Part shown: positions 11,728 to 19,458 of the stretch, in pieces
Layout: every line of letters starts with the position of its first letter
How positions within the stretch are numbered: position 1 is the first letter of the stretch
Source of the DNA: a virus
Direction: 5' to 3' (one strand)
DNA length: 22,204 nucleotides
IMG/VR virus record: IMGVR_UViG_3300030099_001550
Span: 1 to 22,204 of that record
Position numbers and translations under genes: made by a program
Notes under the pieces: model-generated
The model's database searches: none
Told to the model about the DNA's origin: nothing
The model's input: only the letters and a program-made list of their open reading frames with translations

Positions 11728-14159
11728 AAGATGTAATTGTAAACATATCCGACACAGCTTTCCCAAATCAATTTGTATCTGATGCAGAAAAAGAAACCAT
11801 GGAGTATGGTTTGCAGATTGGGCAAGCCATACAATACGAGTGGTTTCGCAGGGATGGTATGAGTTGTAGGTTCTATAATCAGTTTAGAAACTTTCATAGA
11901 CTACGACTATATGCAAGAGGCGAACAGTCAATAAGAAAATATAAAGATGAATTAGCTATCGATGGTGATTTATCTTATTTAAATCTTGATTGGACACCTG
12001 TTCCTATCATTCCTAAATTTGTAGATATAGTTGTAAACGGAATGTCTGATAGGCTATTCAAGGTAAAGGCATATGCACAAGATGCAATGTCACAATCAAA
12101 AAGAAGTAAGTATCAAGACATGGTTGAAGCTCAAATGGTTTCAAAAGATTTCTTGATGAGCTTACAAAAAGAATCCGGGTTTGACCCCTTCATGGTTTCG
12201 CCTGACCAACTTCCTCAAACAGACGAAGAGCTGTCGTTATACATGCAGCTTAATTATAAACCTGCAATTGAGATTGCAGAAGAAGAAGCTATCAACACTA
12301 TATTTGAAGAAAATCATTATGTAGATTTAAGAAGACGATTAGACTATGACTTAACAGTTTTAGGTATAGCCGTAGCTAAACACGAGTTTTTGCCGGGCGC
12401 AGGAGTAGAGGTTAAATATGTAGACCCTGCGAATATGGTTTATAGTTATACAGAAGACCCACACTTCAAAGATTGTTTCTATTGGGGTGAAGTAAAAACT
12501 TTACCTATAGTAGAATTATTAAAGATTGACCCTGACTTGACAACAGAAGATTTAGATGAAATAAGCAAGTATAGTCAGAATTGGTATGACTACTACAATG
12601 TAGCTCAGTTCTACGAGAATGATATGTTCTATAAAGATACATGCACACTTCTTTATTTTAACTACAAGACCACAAAAAAAATAGTATATAAGAAAAAAAT
12701 TATGGCTACCGGTGGTAGCAAGGTAATTGAAAAAGATGACCAATTCAATCCACCTACTGAGGTTATGGAAGATGGCAACTTTGAAAAAATAGAAAAGACT
12801 ATTGACGTATGGTACAATGGTGTAATGGTTATGGGAACTAACATATTGCTAAAATGGGAGTTAGCTCACAACATGGTCAGACCTAAGTCATCATCTCAAC
12901 ATGCATTGCCAAACTATGTAGCAGTTGCTCCTAGAATGTATAAAGGAGTGATTGAATCTTTGGTTAGAAGAATGATTCCTTTTGCAGATTTAATTCAAGT
13001 AACACATTTGAAGCTGCAACAAGTAATTGCTAGAACTGTTCCTGATGGAGTCTTTATTGATGCCGATGGTCTAAATGAAGTTGACCTTGGTACCGGAAAC
13101 GCTTACAATCCTGAAGATGCATTGCGTCTATACTTTCAAACAGGTAGTGTTATTGGTAGAAGCTATACTCAAGATGGAGACTTTAACCAAGCACGAGTTC
13201 CAATAAAAGAAATAAATACAAACTCCGGTGCTTCTAAAACTCAGATGTTAATTGCAAACTACAACCATTATCTTGGAATGATTAGACAAGTAACAGGACT
13301 AAATGAAGCTAGAGACGCAAGTATACCTGACCCAAACTCTTTAGTGGGTCTACAAAAACTTGCTGCTCTTAATTCTAATGTTGCAACAAGACATATCTTA
13401 GATGGCGCACTATATATATACAGAAGTTTATCTGAGGCATTAACATATAGAGTGGCTGATATTCTTGAGTATTCTGATTTTAAAGATGATTTCATAAATA
13501 AAATTGGTAAGTATAATGTTAGCATATTAAATGATATCTCAGACCTATATATATATGACTTCGGAATATTTATTGACGTTGCTCCTGATGAAGAGCAAAG
13601 ACAGCAACTCGAACAGAATATACAAATGGCTTTATCCAAACAAGATATCAACTTGGAAGACGCTATAGATATTCGAGAGTTAAAAAACTTAAAGCTTGCA
13701 AATCAATTGTTAAAATTAAAGCGTAAGCAAAAAGGTGAGCAAGAGCAAAAGATGAAAATGCAAATGCAGCAACAACAATCTCAAGCTCAACTGCAATCAC
13801 AGCAAATGGCTGCTCAAACTGCAATGGCTAAAATACAAGCAGAAACACAGCAGAAGATGCAAATCAAACAAGCAGAGATTGCTTTTGAAATAGAAAAAAT
13901 GAAAAACGAAGCACAGCTCAAGAGTTCATTAATGGCTGAAGAGTTTAGTTATAACCAACAGCTTCGAGGTATTTCAGAGCAAGCCTTAGCTTTTAGAGAA
14001 GGTGAAAGAGATAAAGCAAAGTCACAAAGAATTAGTCAGCAAAATACTGAACAATCTAGAATGATAGCGCAACGTAAAAACAATCTCCCACCACAAAACT
14101 TTGAATCAAATGAAGACAGTCTAGACGGATTTGACTTAGCTGAGTTCGACCCTAGATAG
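11724..14159 (+). CDS. portal protein with Gln-rich coiled-coil tail, 811 aa
   Basis: An 811-residue protein directly after TerL, overlapping it by ATGA. The N-terminal part has V-P-I-I-P-K-F-V-D-I-V-V-N-G-M-S-D-R-L-F at about 93-112, then K-A-Y-A-Q-D. I recall this P-K-x-V-D-x-V-V-N-G pattern from crAss-like portal proteins. The middle contains a V-K-Y-V-D-P-A-N and a helical core up to about 640. Residues about 670-765 are a Gln-, Met-, Lys-rich coiled coil, followed by a short acidic end D-G-F-D-L-A-E-F-D-P-R. The portal forms the 12-fold vertex through which DNA enters and leaves. Large size and the Q-rich tail fit short-tailed phages. Ends on TAG. Confidence 0.88.
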   Translation: MKDVIVNISDTAFPNQFVSDAEKETMEYGLQIGQAIQYEWFRRDGMSCRFYNQFRNFHRLRLYARGEQSIRKYKDELAIDGDLSYLNLDWTPVPIIPKFVDIVVNGMSDRLFKVKAYAQDAMSQSKRSKYQDMVEAQMVSKDFLMSLQKESGFDPFMVSPDQLPQTDEELSLYMQLNYKPAIEIAEEEAINTIFEENHYVDLRRRLDYDLTVLGIAVAKHEFLPGAGVEVKYVDPANMVYSYTEDPHFKDCFYWGEVKTLPIVELLKIDPDLTTEDLDEISKYSQNWYDYYNVAQFYENDMFYKDTCTLLYFNYKTTKKIVYKKKIMATGGSKVIEKDDQFNPPTEVMEDGNFEKIEKTIDVWYNGVMVMGTNILLKWELAHNMVRPKSSSQHALPNYVAVAPRMYKGVIESLVRRMIPFADLIQVTHLKLQQVIARTVPDGVFIDADGLNEVDLGTGNAYNPEDALRLYFQTGSVIGRSYTQDGDFNQARVPIKEINTNSGASKTQMLIANYNHYLGMIRQVTGLNEARDASIPDPNSLVGLQKLAALNSNVATRHILDGALYIYRSLSEALTYRVADILEYSDFKDDFINKIGKYNVSILNDISDLYIYDFGIFIDVAPDEEQRQQLEQNIQMALSKQDINLEDAIDIRELKNLKLANQLLKLKRKQKGEQEQKMKMQMQQQQSQAQLQSQQMAAQTAMAKIQAETQQKMQIKQAEIAFEIEKMKNEAQLKSSLMAEEFSYNQQLRGISEQALAFREGERDKAKSQRISQQNTEQSRMIAQRKNNLPPQNFESNEDSLDGFDLAEFDPR

Positions 14160-14186
14160 TAAATAATTTGAACGAAATATATTTAT

Positions 14187-14194
14187 TAACTTTG
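14187..14194 (+). promoter_or_regulatory. candidate -7 element TAACTTTG (followed by TATAAA)
   Basis: TAACTTTGTATAAA lies between the portal and scaffold-like genes, 16 bases before the ATG at 14211. A TTTG at 14167-14170 is 16 bases upstream of the element, near but slightly closer than the usual 17-23 for a -33 box. This is the most complete promoter of the set and would serve the scaffold-like and capsid genes. Confidence 0.6.
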
Positions 14195-14210
14195 TATAAA
14201 ATTTAATCTA

Positions 14211-15353
14211 ATGGAAATAAAAGTAAGAGACCTTGGGTCTGCTGAAGAAAAATCAGTAGCTCAAAAAGAACAAGAAGTTCTAGATAACGCAGCCTCGAAA
14301 GATGTTGCAGAAGTAAAAGTGGCTGAAGTCGAAGCTCCAAAAGTAGAAGCTGAACCACAAACAACAGATAGTGAAGAGCCTAAAAGCGAATCACCAAAAG
14401 AAGTAACTCAGTCTTCGGAGTTAAGCGAAGACGATGTTCTTTCATTTATAAAGAATAGATACGACAAAGATGTTGCATCAGTTTCTGACTTGTTTGTTGA
14501 AAAAGAAGCAAACGAGGAATTACCTGAAGATGTTGCAGCATATATGGAGTATAGAAAAAAAACAGGACGTAGTTTTGAAGACTACTCTAAATTAAATAGA
14601 GACTTCAAAGCTATGGATGAGAAGCAACTTCTTAGAGAATATTATCAGGCTACTGAAGATTCATTAGATGCAGATGATATTAATTACATGCTAGAAGATT
14701 TTTCGTATGACGCAGAGCTAGACGAAGAAAATGAAGTAAAGAAAAAGAAGTTGGCTTTCAAAAAAGAGATTGGTAAAGCTCGTAAGTTTTTTGAGAAGCA
14801 AAAAGAAATGTATAAAGAGCCACTTGAGTCAAGTACGGCATCTATTTCTGAAGACCAACAAAAAACAATTGACGCTTATAATCAATATGTAAAGGATGCT
14901 CAGACCTATGAAGAGGAAGCAAAAAGAAAGCGTGATTGGTTTTTAGAGAAAACCGATGAAGTTTTTTCCCCGGAGTTCAAAGGTTTTGACTTCAAAGTTG
15001 GTGAAGACAAAGTAATTACTTTTTTACCTTCAACGAATGTAGATGAAATCAAATCTCAAAACAGCGATTCGTTTAATATCTTTAGAAGATATCTCGATAG
15101 CGAAAGTGGTTTGATGAAAGATACAGTAGGTTACCATAGAGCTGCATCCGTTGCTCAAAATCCTGAAAGGTTTGCTAGGTTCTTTTATGAGCAAGGCAAA
15201 GCTGATGCGACAGAAGATGTGACAAAAAAAATAAAAAATGTCAATATGTCTACGAGGACGAGTCCTCAAGTTGCTAAGAAGGATGGTATGACAATTAGAG
15301 CTCTCAACCCTAGTGAGGGTAGAGGACTCAAAATTAAAAGTAAAAAAAAGTAA
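14211..15353 (+). CDS. acidic scaffold-like protein, 380 aa
   Basis: A 380-residue, strongly acidic, mostly helical protein with no Cys, lying between portal and capsid genes where scaffolding proteins are normally found. Residues 1-75 are a Glu/Ala/Val/Pro-rich disordered stretch (EVKVAEVEAPKVEAEPQTTD). Residues 75-300 are charged helices with D-Y-S-K-L-N-R-D and Y-M-E-Y-R-K-K near 110-130. The end turns basic (SEGRGLKIKSKKK), as in scaffolds whose C-terminal basic helix binds the coat protein. No protease motif is visible. A head scaffold is the best guess; a virion internal protein is an alternative. It stands behind its own promoter-like site, with a 23-base gap to the capsid gene. Confidence 0.7.
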   Translation: MEIKVRDLGSAEEKSVAQKEQEVLDNAASKDVAEVKVAEVEAPKVEAEPQTTDSEEPKSESPKEVTQSSELSEDDVLSFIKNRYDKDVASVSDLFVEKEANEELPEDVAAYMEYRKKTGRSFEDYSKLNRDFKAMDEKQLLREYYQATEDSLDADDINYMLEDFSYDAELDEENEVKKKKLAFKKEIGKARKFFEKQKEMYKEPLESSTASISEDQQKTIDAYNQYVKDAQTYEEEAKRKRDWFLEKTDEVFSPEFKGFDFKVGEDKVITFLPSTNVDEIKSQNSDSFNIFRRYLDSESGLMKDTVGYHRAASVAQNPERFARFFYEQGKADATEDVTKKIKNVNMSTRTSPQVAKKDGMTIRALNPSEGRGLKIKSKKK

Positions 15354-15376
15354 ATAATAATTAAAAATTAGAAAAA

Positions 15377-16873
15377 ATGGCAGGTAGTTTACAAGCAAAT
15401 CCAACATTTTCTTTGCAGCCTTCTGCACAGAAAGTACCGTTGGAAACAAATTACATTACCAACTTTGACTTCTTGAATCAGTATCTTCCTGATACATATG
15501 AGAAAGAATTTGAAAGATATGGTAATCGTACACTTAGCTCGTTCCTAAGAATGGTGGGAGCTGAGATGCCTTCTAACTCTGACCTTATCAAATGGGCAGA
15601 GCAAGGCAGACTACATATTAAATATGTACAAGTAGGTACTGCAGCAGCACAAGGTGCAGCTACAGCAACCTTCCAAATTAACGACCCGGCAATTGGTGCA
15701 AACCCTGCAGGGACAGTTATTACAGGTAGCAACCCATTTGACGCTCAAGGAGCTCCGGCTTTAAGAGTTGGACAAACAGTGGTTGTTCACCAAAATGATG
15801 GCTCAGGTGAAAACAAAGCTATTATCACAGACGTTGCAGTCGGTGGTAATATTCTTGTGTTTGATGTTGCTTTCTATGAAACTGCAGGTTTAGTAACTGC
15901 AGGAACAGGAGCAGGTAACGCTGATGTCACAGTATTTATTTATGGTTCTGAGTTCCAAAAAGGAACAGCCGGAATGCAAGGTTCTTTAGAGTCTGATGAC
16001 TACATCTTTGAGAACAACCCAATCATTTTAAAAGATACTTATCTAGTAAATGGTTCGGACATGGCTCAAATCGGATGGATTGAAATCACAACTGAAGACG
16101 GTGCAACAGGTTACTTATGGTACTTAAAATCAGAGCACGAAACTAGATTAAGATTCGATGACTACTTAGAAACTTCTATGATTGAAGCAGTTCCTGCTGA
16201 AAACGTAGGGGGTGTTGCATCAGGTGCATTAGCTGCAGGACTTATTGGTTCTGAAGGTGTATTCCATGCAGTAGGAACAAGAGGTAACTTATGGGGAGCA
16301 GGAAATCCTGATGCCTTAGCTGACTTCGATGTTGTTATTGATAGATTAGACAAGCAAGGAGCAATTGAAGAAAACGTAATCTTTGTTAACAGACAGTTTG
16401 GATTCGATATCGATGATATGTTAGCAGCTCAAAACTCTTATGGTGCAGGTGGTACGTCTTACGGACTATTTGACAATGACGAGGAGATGGCTCTTAACTT
16501 AGGATTCACAGGATTCAGAAGAGGTTATGACTTCTACAAGTCTGATTGGAAATACTTAAACGACCCAACTATGCGTGGAGGTTTAGCTCGAGGCGCAGTA
16601 GGTGTAGGTGGTTCAGGTGCAATCAACGGGTTAATGGTACCGGCAGGTTCTACAAGTGTTTATGACCAAGTTCTTGGTAAGAACGCTAAGAGACCTTTCC
16701 TTCATGTACGTTATAGAGCTTCAGAAACTGAAGACAGACGTTACAAGACTTGGATAACAGGTTCAGCAGGTGGAGCAGCTACTACAGACATTGATGAGAT
16801 GAGAGTTAACTTCTTATCAGAAAGATGTGTTTGTGTTATGGGTGCTAACAACTTCGTATTATTCGAAGACTAA
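15377..16873 (+). CDS. major capsid protein, HK97-type expected, 498 aa
   Basis: A 498-residue protein after the scaffold-like gene and before a strong terminator, as major capsid genes often are. Near 29-86 it has N-F-D-F-L-N-Q-Y-L-P-D-T-Y, Y-G-N-R-T-L-S-S-F-L-R-M-V-G-A-E and K-W-A-E-Q-G-R-L-H. I recall this set from capsid proteins of crAss-like and flavobacterial phages. A beta-rich insertion at about 95-200 (R-V-G-Q-T-V-V-V-H ... F-I-Y-G-S-E-F) is followed by the main alpha/beta domain and an end C-V-C-V-M-G-A-N-N-F-V-L-F-E-D. No clear N-terminal delta domain or protease site, so cleavage may be limited. It probably forms most of the head shell. Confidence 0.88.
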   Translation: MAGSLQANPTFSLQPSAQKVPLETNYITNFDFLNQYLPDTYEKEFERYGNRTLSSFLRMVGAEMPSNSDLIKWAEQGRLHIKYVQVGTAAAQGAATATFQINDPAIGANPAGTVITGSNPFDAQGAPALRVGQTVVVHQNDGSGENKAIITDVAVGGNILVFDVAFYETAGLVTAGTGAGNADVTVFIYGSEFQKGTAGMQGSLESDDYIFENNPIILKDTYLVNGSDMAQIGWIEITTEDGATGYLWYLKSEHETRLRFDDYLETSMIEAVPAENVGGVASGALAAGLIGSEGVFHAVGTRGNLWGAGNPDALADFDVVIDRLDKQGAIEENVIFVNRQFGFDIDDMLAAQNSYGAGGTSYGLFDNDEEMALNLGFTGFRRGYDFYKSDWKYLNDPTMRGGLARGAVGVGGSGAINGLMVPAGSTSVYDQVLGKNAKRPFLHVRYRASETEDRRYKTWITGSAGGAATTDIDEMRVNFLSERCVCVMGANNFVLFED

Positions 16874-16887
16874 TACCTTAATATATT

Positions 16888-16915
16888 GATACGGGTGCCT
16901 TCGGGCACCCATATC
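16888..16915 (+). terminator. UUCG-capped hairpin after the capsid gene
   Basis: GGGTGCC (16893-16899) and GGCACCC (16904-16910) form a seven-base-pair stem closed by a TTCG loop. Outside it, GATA (16888-16891) pairs with TATC (16912-16915) across one C/A mismatch. Only a short T run follows (16916-16919), so it may be a partial terminator or may mainly protect the 3' end of the abundant capsid mRNA. Confidence 0.75.
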
Positions 16916-16919
16916 TTTT
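16912..16919 (+). promoter_or_regulatory. weak promoter-like TATCTTTT before 16939
   Basis: TATCTTTT differs from TATCTTTG in one base and lies 19 bases before the next ATG, a spacing like that of the clearer sites (16-20). It overlaps the outer right arm of the hairpin, so terminator and promoter could share these bases. Only suggestive. Confidence 0.25.
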
Positions 16920-16938
16920 AATAATTAAATTTAATATA

Positions 16939-17685
16939 ATGAAAAAGAAACAAGAAATTAAACAACGAATCTATCGTTTAAAAAGAGGTATAGCTCCGAT
17001 GAGTTATATACTCCCTTCCAAAAGTTCAAAGCGTAGACCTTTACTTTGGTTTGATGAAGAATCAGGAGAGAACAGAGAAATAAGATACGCAACTAACCAA
17101 TCAAGTCCTTTTAAAGATGAGCAAGATGGCAATGCTATTGTAAGTCCTGTAATTTTTGAGTCAGGACTACTAACTGTAAGAAAAGAAAACCAAGCTCTAC
17201 AAAGGTTTCTTGAATATCATCCATTGAACGGTAAAAAGTTTGAAGAGGTAGATGTTGCTAAAGATGCAGCAAAAGAAGTAGAAACCTTAAATGTTGAGGT
17301 AGACGCATTGATTGCAGCCAAAGAAATGTCAATTGAAGAAATGGAATCAGTTGGTAGAGTTATACTTAATGGTGATGTAACCAAGATGTCAACTTCTGAA
17401 TTGAAAAGAGATATACTAGTATATGCTCGTTCATATCCGAATGATTTTATTCAAACGCTAAATGACCCGGCTATGAAGTTACATTCGTCTATTCAAAAAT
17501 TCTTTGATGAAAAATTATTATCATACAGAAACAATAACAAAGATGTATACTTTAATTTACCATCAAACAAGAAAAGACTTTTAACTATTCCATTTGGGGA
17601 AGACCCGTTATATGTTATGGCTTCATACTTTAAAACAGATGAAGGTGTAGAAAAACTTGAGTATTTAGAAAAACAATTATCGTAG
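16939..17685 (+). CDS. capsid-associated protein of unknown role, 248 aa
   Basis: A 248-residue soluble protein between the capsid gene and the ring genes. Residues 8-80 include G-I-A-P-M-S-Y-I-L-P-S-K-S-S, R-R-P-L-L-W-F-D and R-Y-A-T-N-Q-S-S-P-F-K-D-E-Q-D-G. Near 95 comes L-E-Y-H-P-L-N-G-K-K-F and an acidic helical middle. Near the end L-L-T-I-P-F-G-E-D-P-L-Y-V-M-A-S-Y-F-K-T-D-E-G. I recall proteins with the A-T-N-Q-x-S-P-F-x-D-E-Q and H-P-x-N-G motifs after the capsid gene of many marine phages. They are thought to be structural but have no established function. A head-stabilising or head-completion protein is plausible. It ends on TAG before a terminator. Confidence 0.75.
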   Translation: MKKKQEIKQRIYRLKRGIAPMSYILPSKSSKRRPLLWFDEESGENREIRYATNQSSPFKDEQDGNAIVSPVIFESGLLTVRKENQALQRFLEYHPLNGKKFEEVDVAKDAAKEVETLNVEVDALIAAKEMSIEEMESVGRVILNGDVTKMSTSELKRDILVYARSYPNDFIQTLNDPAMKLHSSIQKFFDEKLLSYRNNNKDVYFNLPSNKKRLLTIPFGEDPLYVMASYFKTDEGVEKLEYLEKQLS

Positions 17686-17714
17686 TGTAGGCACACATTG
17701 TGATTTGGTTAGAG

Positions 17715-17747
17715 GAGGGTTGATTTTTTCAACCCTCTTTTTTTTTT
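17715..17747 (+). terminator. rho-independent terminator
   Basis: GAGGGTTGA (17715-17723) and TCAACCCTC (17729-17737) form a perfect nine-base-pair stem with a TTTTT loop, followed by ten T (17738-17747). This is a textbook intrinsic terminator. It closes the transcript that includes the capsid and 248-residue genes, and a promoter-like site begins 3 bases after the T run. Confidence 0.93.
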
Positions 17748-17750
17748 GTT

Positions 17751-17758
17751 TATCTTTG
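17751..17758 (+). promoter_or_regulatory. candidate -7 element TATCTTTG (followed by TATAAA)
   Basis: TATCTTTGTATAAA immediately after a strong terminator and 16 bases before the ATG at 17775. Because transcription ends just upstream, a new start is needed here, which makes this the best-supported promoter by context. A -33 TTG is not at the expected place; the terminator occupies that stretch. Confidence 0.65.
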
Positions 17759-17774
17759 TATAAAATATTTATTA

Positions 17775-18527
17775 ATGATTAACTCAGTCCGAAATACGGT
17801 ATTAGCGATACTTAATAAAAATAATTACGGATATATATCTCCACAAGATTTTAACCTTTACGCAAAGCAAGCTCAGTTAGATATCTTTGAAGATTATTTT
17901 TATCAGTACAACTACCAAGTAAACAAAGAAAATGCAAGGCAATCAGGAACAGGATATGCTGATATTAAAAAAGGTTATGAAGAGGTTATAGATTTGTTCT
18001 CTGTTTTTTCACCCTTGAATTTTGTGGCTACTCAGTCTTATAACATGCCTTCTTTGGCAACTACTAATTCTGATTACTATCTTATTAATAAAGTATTATT
18101 TTCTCCAAGTCAAGCAGCAGCAGGTATATTGGCAACTGACTTTGTTGAATGTGAAAGAGTATCACATAAAAAAATTAATTTGTTAAGGTCTTCGTTACTT
18201 ACTTCACCTAATGAAATATATCCTGCATATACAACAGAAGGAGATTTATTAACTGTATTTGGTCCTGCAGGTTTGGTGCAAGACAGTATATGGTGTCAAT
18301 ACATCAGATATCCAAGAGACCCACAATGGACATTCACAACTTTAGTAGGTGGTGAACCTGTATTCAACCAATCGAACCCATCGTTTCAAAACTTTGAATT
18401 ACCATTGGATGATGAACCAACTTTAGTTTTAAAGATACTACAGTTTGCAGGAATGTCAATTAGAGAATTACAAGCTGTTCAGTTTGGACAAGGCTTGGAA
18501 GCAACTGAAAACCAAGAAGAAAAATAA
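17775..18527 (+). CDS. crAss-like ring/neck protein, 250 aa
   Basis: A 250-residue protein starting M-I-N-S-V-R-N-T-V-L-A-I-L-N-K-N-N-Y-G-Y-I, then F-N-L-Y-A-K-Q-A-Q-L-D-I-F-E-D-Y-F-Y near residues 26-43 and A-R-Q-S-G-T-G-Y-A-D-I near 55-65. Around 175-185 is W-C-Q-Y-I-R-Y-P-R-D-P, and near the end L-V-L-K-I-L-Q-F-A-G-M-S-I-R-E-L, an ending with a long helix. I recall this combination from proteins encoded next to the ring and muzzle genes of crAss-like phages. They stack between portal and tail. The role would be head-to-tail connection. First gene after a promoter; the next gene starts 6 bases after its stop. Confidence 0.72.
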   Translation: MINSVRNTVLAILNKNNYGYISPQDFNLYAKQAQLDIFEDYFYQYNYQVNKENARQSGTGYADIKKGYEEVIDLFSVFSPLNFVATQSYNMPSLATTNSDYYLINKVLFSPSQAAAGILATDFVECERVSHKKINLLRSSLLTSPNEIYPAYTTEGDLLTVFGPAGLVQDSIWCQYIRYPRDPQWTFTTLVGGEPVFNQSNPSFQNFELPLDDEPTLVLKILQFAGMSIRELQAVQFGQGLEATENQEEK

Positions 18528-18533
18528 TAAAGT

Positions 18534-19457
18534 ATGACTTATATATCAGCTTATCAATATTACGAGAACGGGGGTAACCCACCTGAAAATGCTAATTGGG
18601 GGTCATATCAATATGTGAGCCTTGAAGATATTGTTACCAATTTTCTTTTGATGTACTCCGGCAATCATTCTTTAGTAAACAATGAAGAGAGATACAAAAT
18701 ATTATTTCATGCTAAAAGAGGCATACAAGAATTAAACTACGATGCATTTAAAGAAATAAAAATTCTTGAGCTAGATGTATGTAATAATTTAAGATTTGTT
18801 CTACCACCTGACTACGTTAATTGGGTGAGAATACAAGTGTTTAGAAATGGTTTACTATATCCTTTAACAGAAAACATCCAAACTAATTATAGTGATGCCT
18901 ACCTACAAGACCATGACTGCAGAATTTTATTTGACCAAGATGGTAATGTGTTGAAACCTCAGTACTCGGATTTAGATTTTGAAAGAATTACAAGTGGCTT
19001 GAGAAGTATTTACTTAAACAAGAATAGTATTTTTTATGGATTTGAAGGATACTGCTGTGATGGTTATTGGTACTTTGATTATGAGATAGGCGCAAGGTTT
19101 GGCTTGAACACAGAAACAGCAAATGCAAATCCTACTTTTTCTATTGACAGAAAAGGTGGAGTAATTAATTTTAGCTCAGGCATGGCTAACGAAAAATGTA
19201 TTTTAGAATATGTATCTGATGGTATGGAAAACGGCAACGATTCATTGGTAACAGTAAATAAATTATTTGAAGATTATATTTATGCATATATCGAATATGC
19301 TATTCTAAGTTCAAAGTTAAATGTGCAAGAGTATATTGTAAACAGAGTCAAGAAAAAGAAAGCTTCTCTTTTACGAAACGCAAAGATTAGAATAAGCAAT
19401 ATTCACCCCGGAAGATTATTAATGAATCTAAGAGGTAGAGATAAATGGATAAAATAG
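18534..19457 (+). CDS. crAss-like ring/adaptor protein, 307 aa
   Basis: A 307-residue protein with the pattern Y-V-S-L-E-D-I-V-T-N-F-L-L-M-Y-S-G at about 27-43, R-Y-K-I-L-F-H-A-K-R-G-I-Q-E-L-N-Y-D-A-F-K-E-I-K at 53-76 and L-P-P-D-Y-V-N-W-V-R-I near 93-103. I strongly recall the H-A-x-R-x-I-Q-E-L-x-x-D and L-P-x-D-Y-V-N-(Y/W)-V triple from a conserved virion protein of crAss-like phages, placed beside the muzzle protein as here. There it works as a ring in the neck below the portal. The C-terminus is basic and helical (VKKKKASLLRNAKIR). Ends on TAG one base before the next ATG. Exact ring number is not decidable here. Confidence 0.78.
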   Translation: MTYISAYQYYENGGNPPENANWGSYQYVSLEDIVTNFLLMYSGNHSLVNNEERYKILFHAKRGIQELNYDAFKEIKILELDVCNNLRFVLPPDYVNWVRIQVFRNGLLYPLTENIQTNYSDAYLQDHDCRILFDQDGNVLKPQYSDLDFERITSGLRSIYLNKNSIFYGFEGYCCDGYWYFDYEIGARFGLNTETANANPTFSIDRKGGVINFSSGMANEKCILEYVSDGMENGNDSLVTVNKLFEDYIYAYIEYAILSSKLNVQEYIVNRVKKKKASLLRNAKIRISNIHPGRLLMNLRGRDKWIK

Positions 19458-19458
19458 A

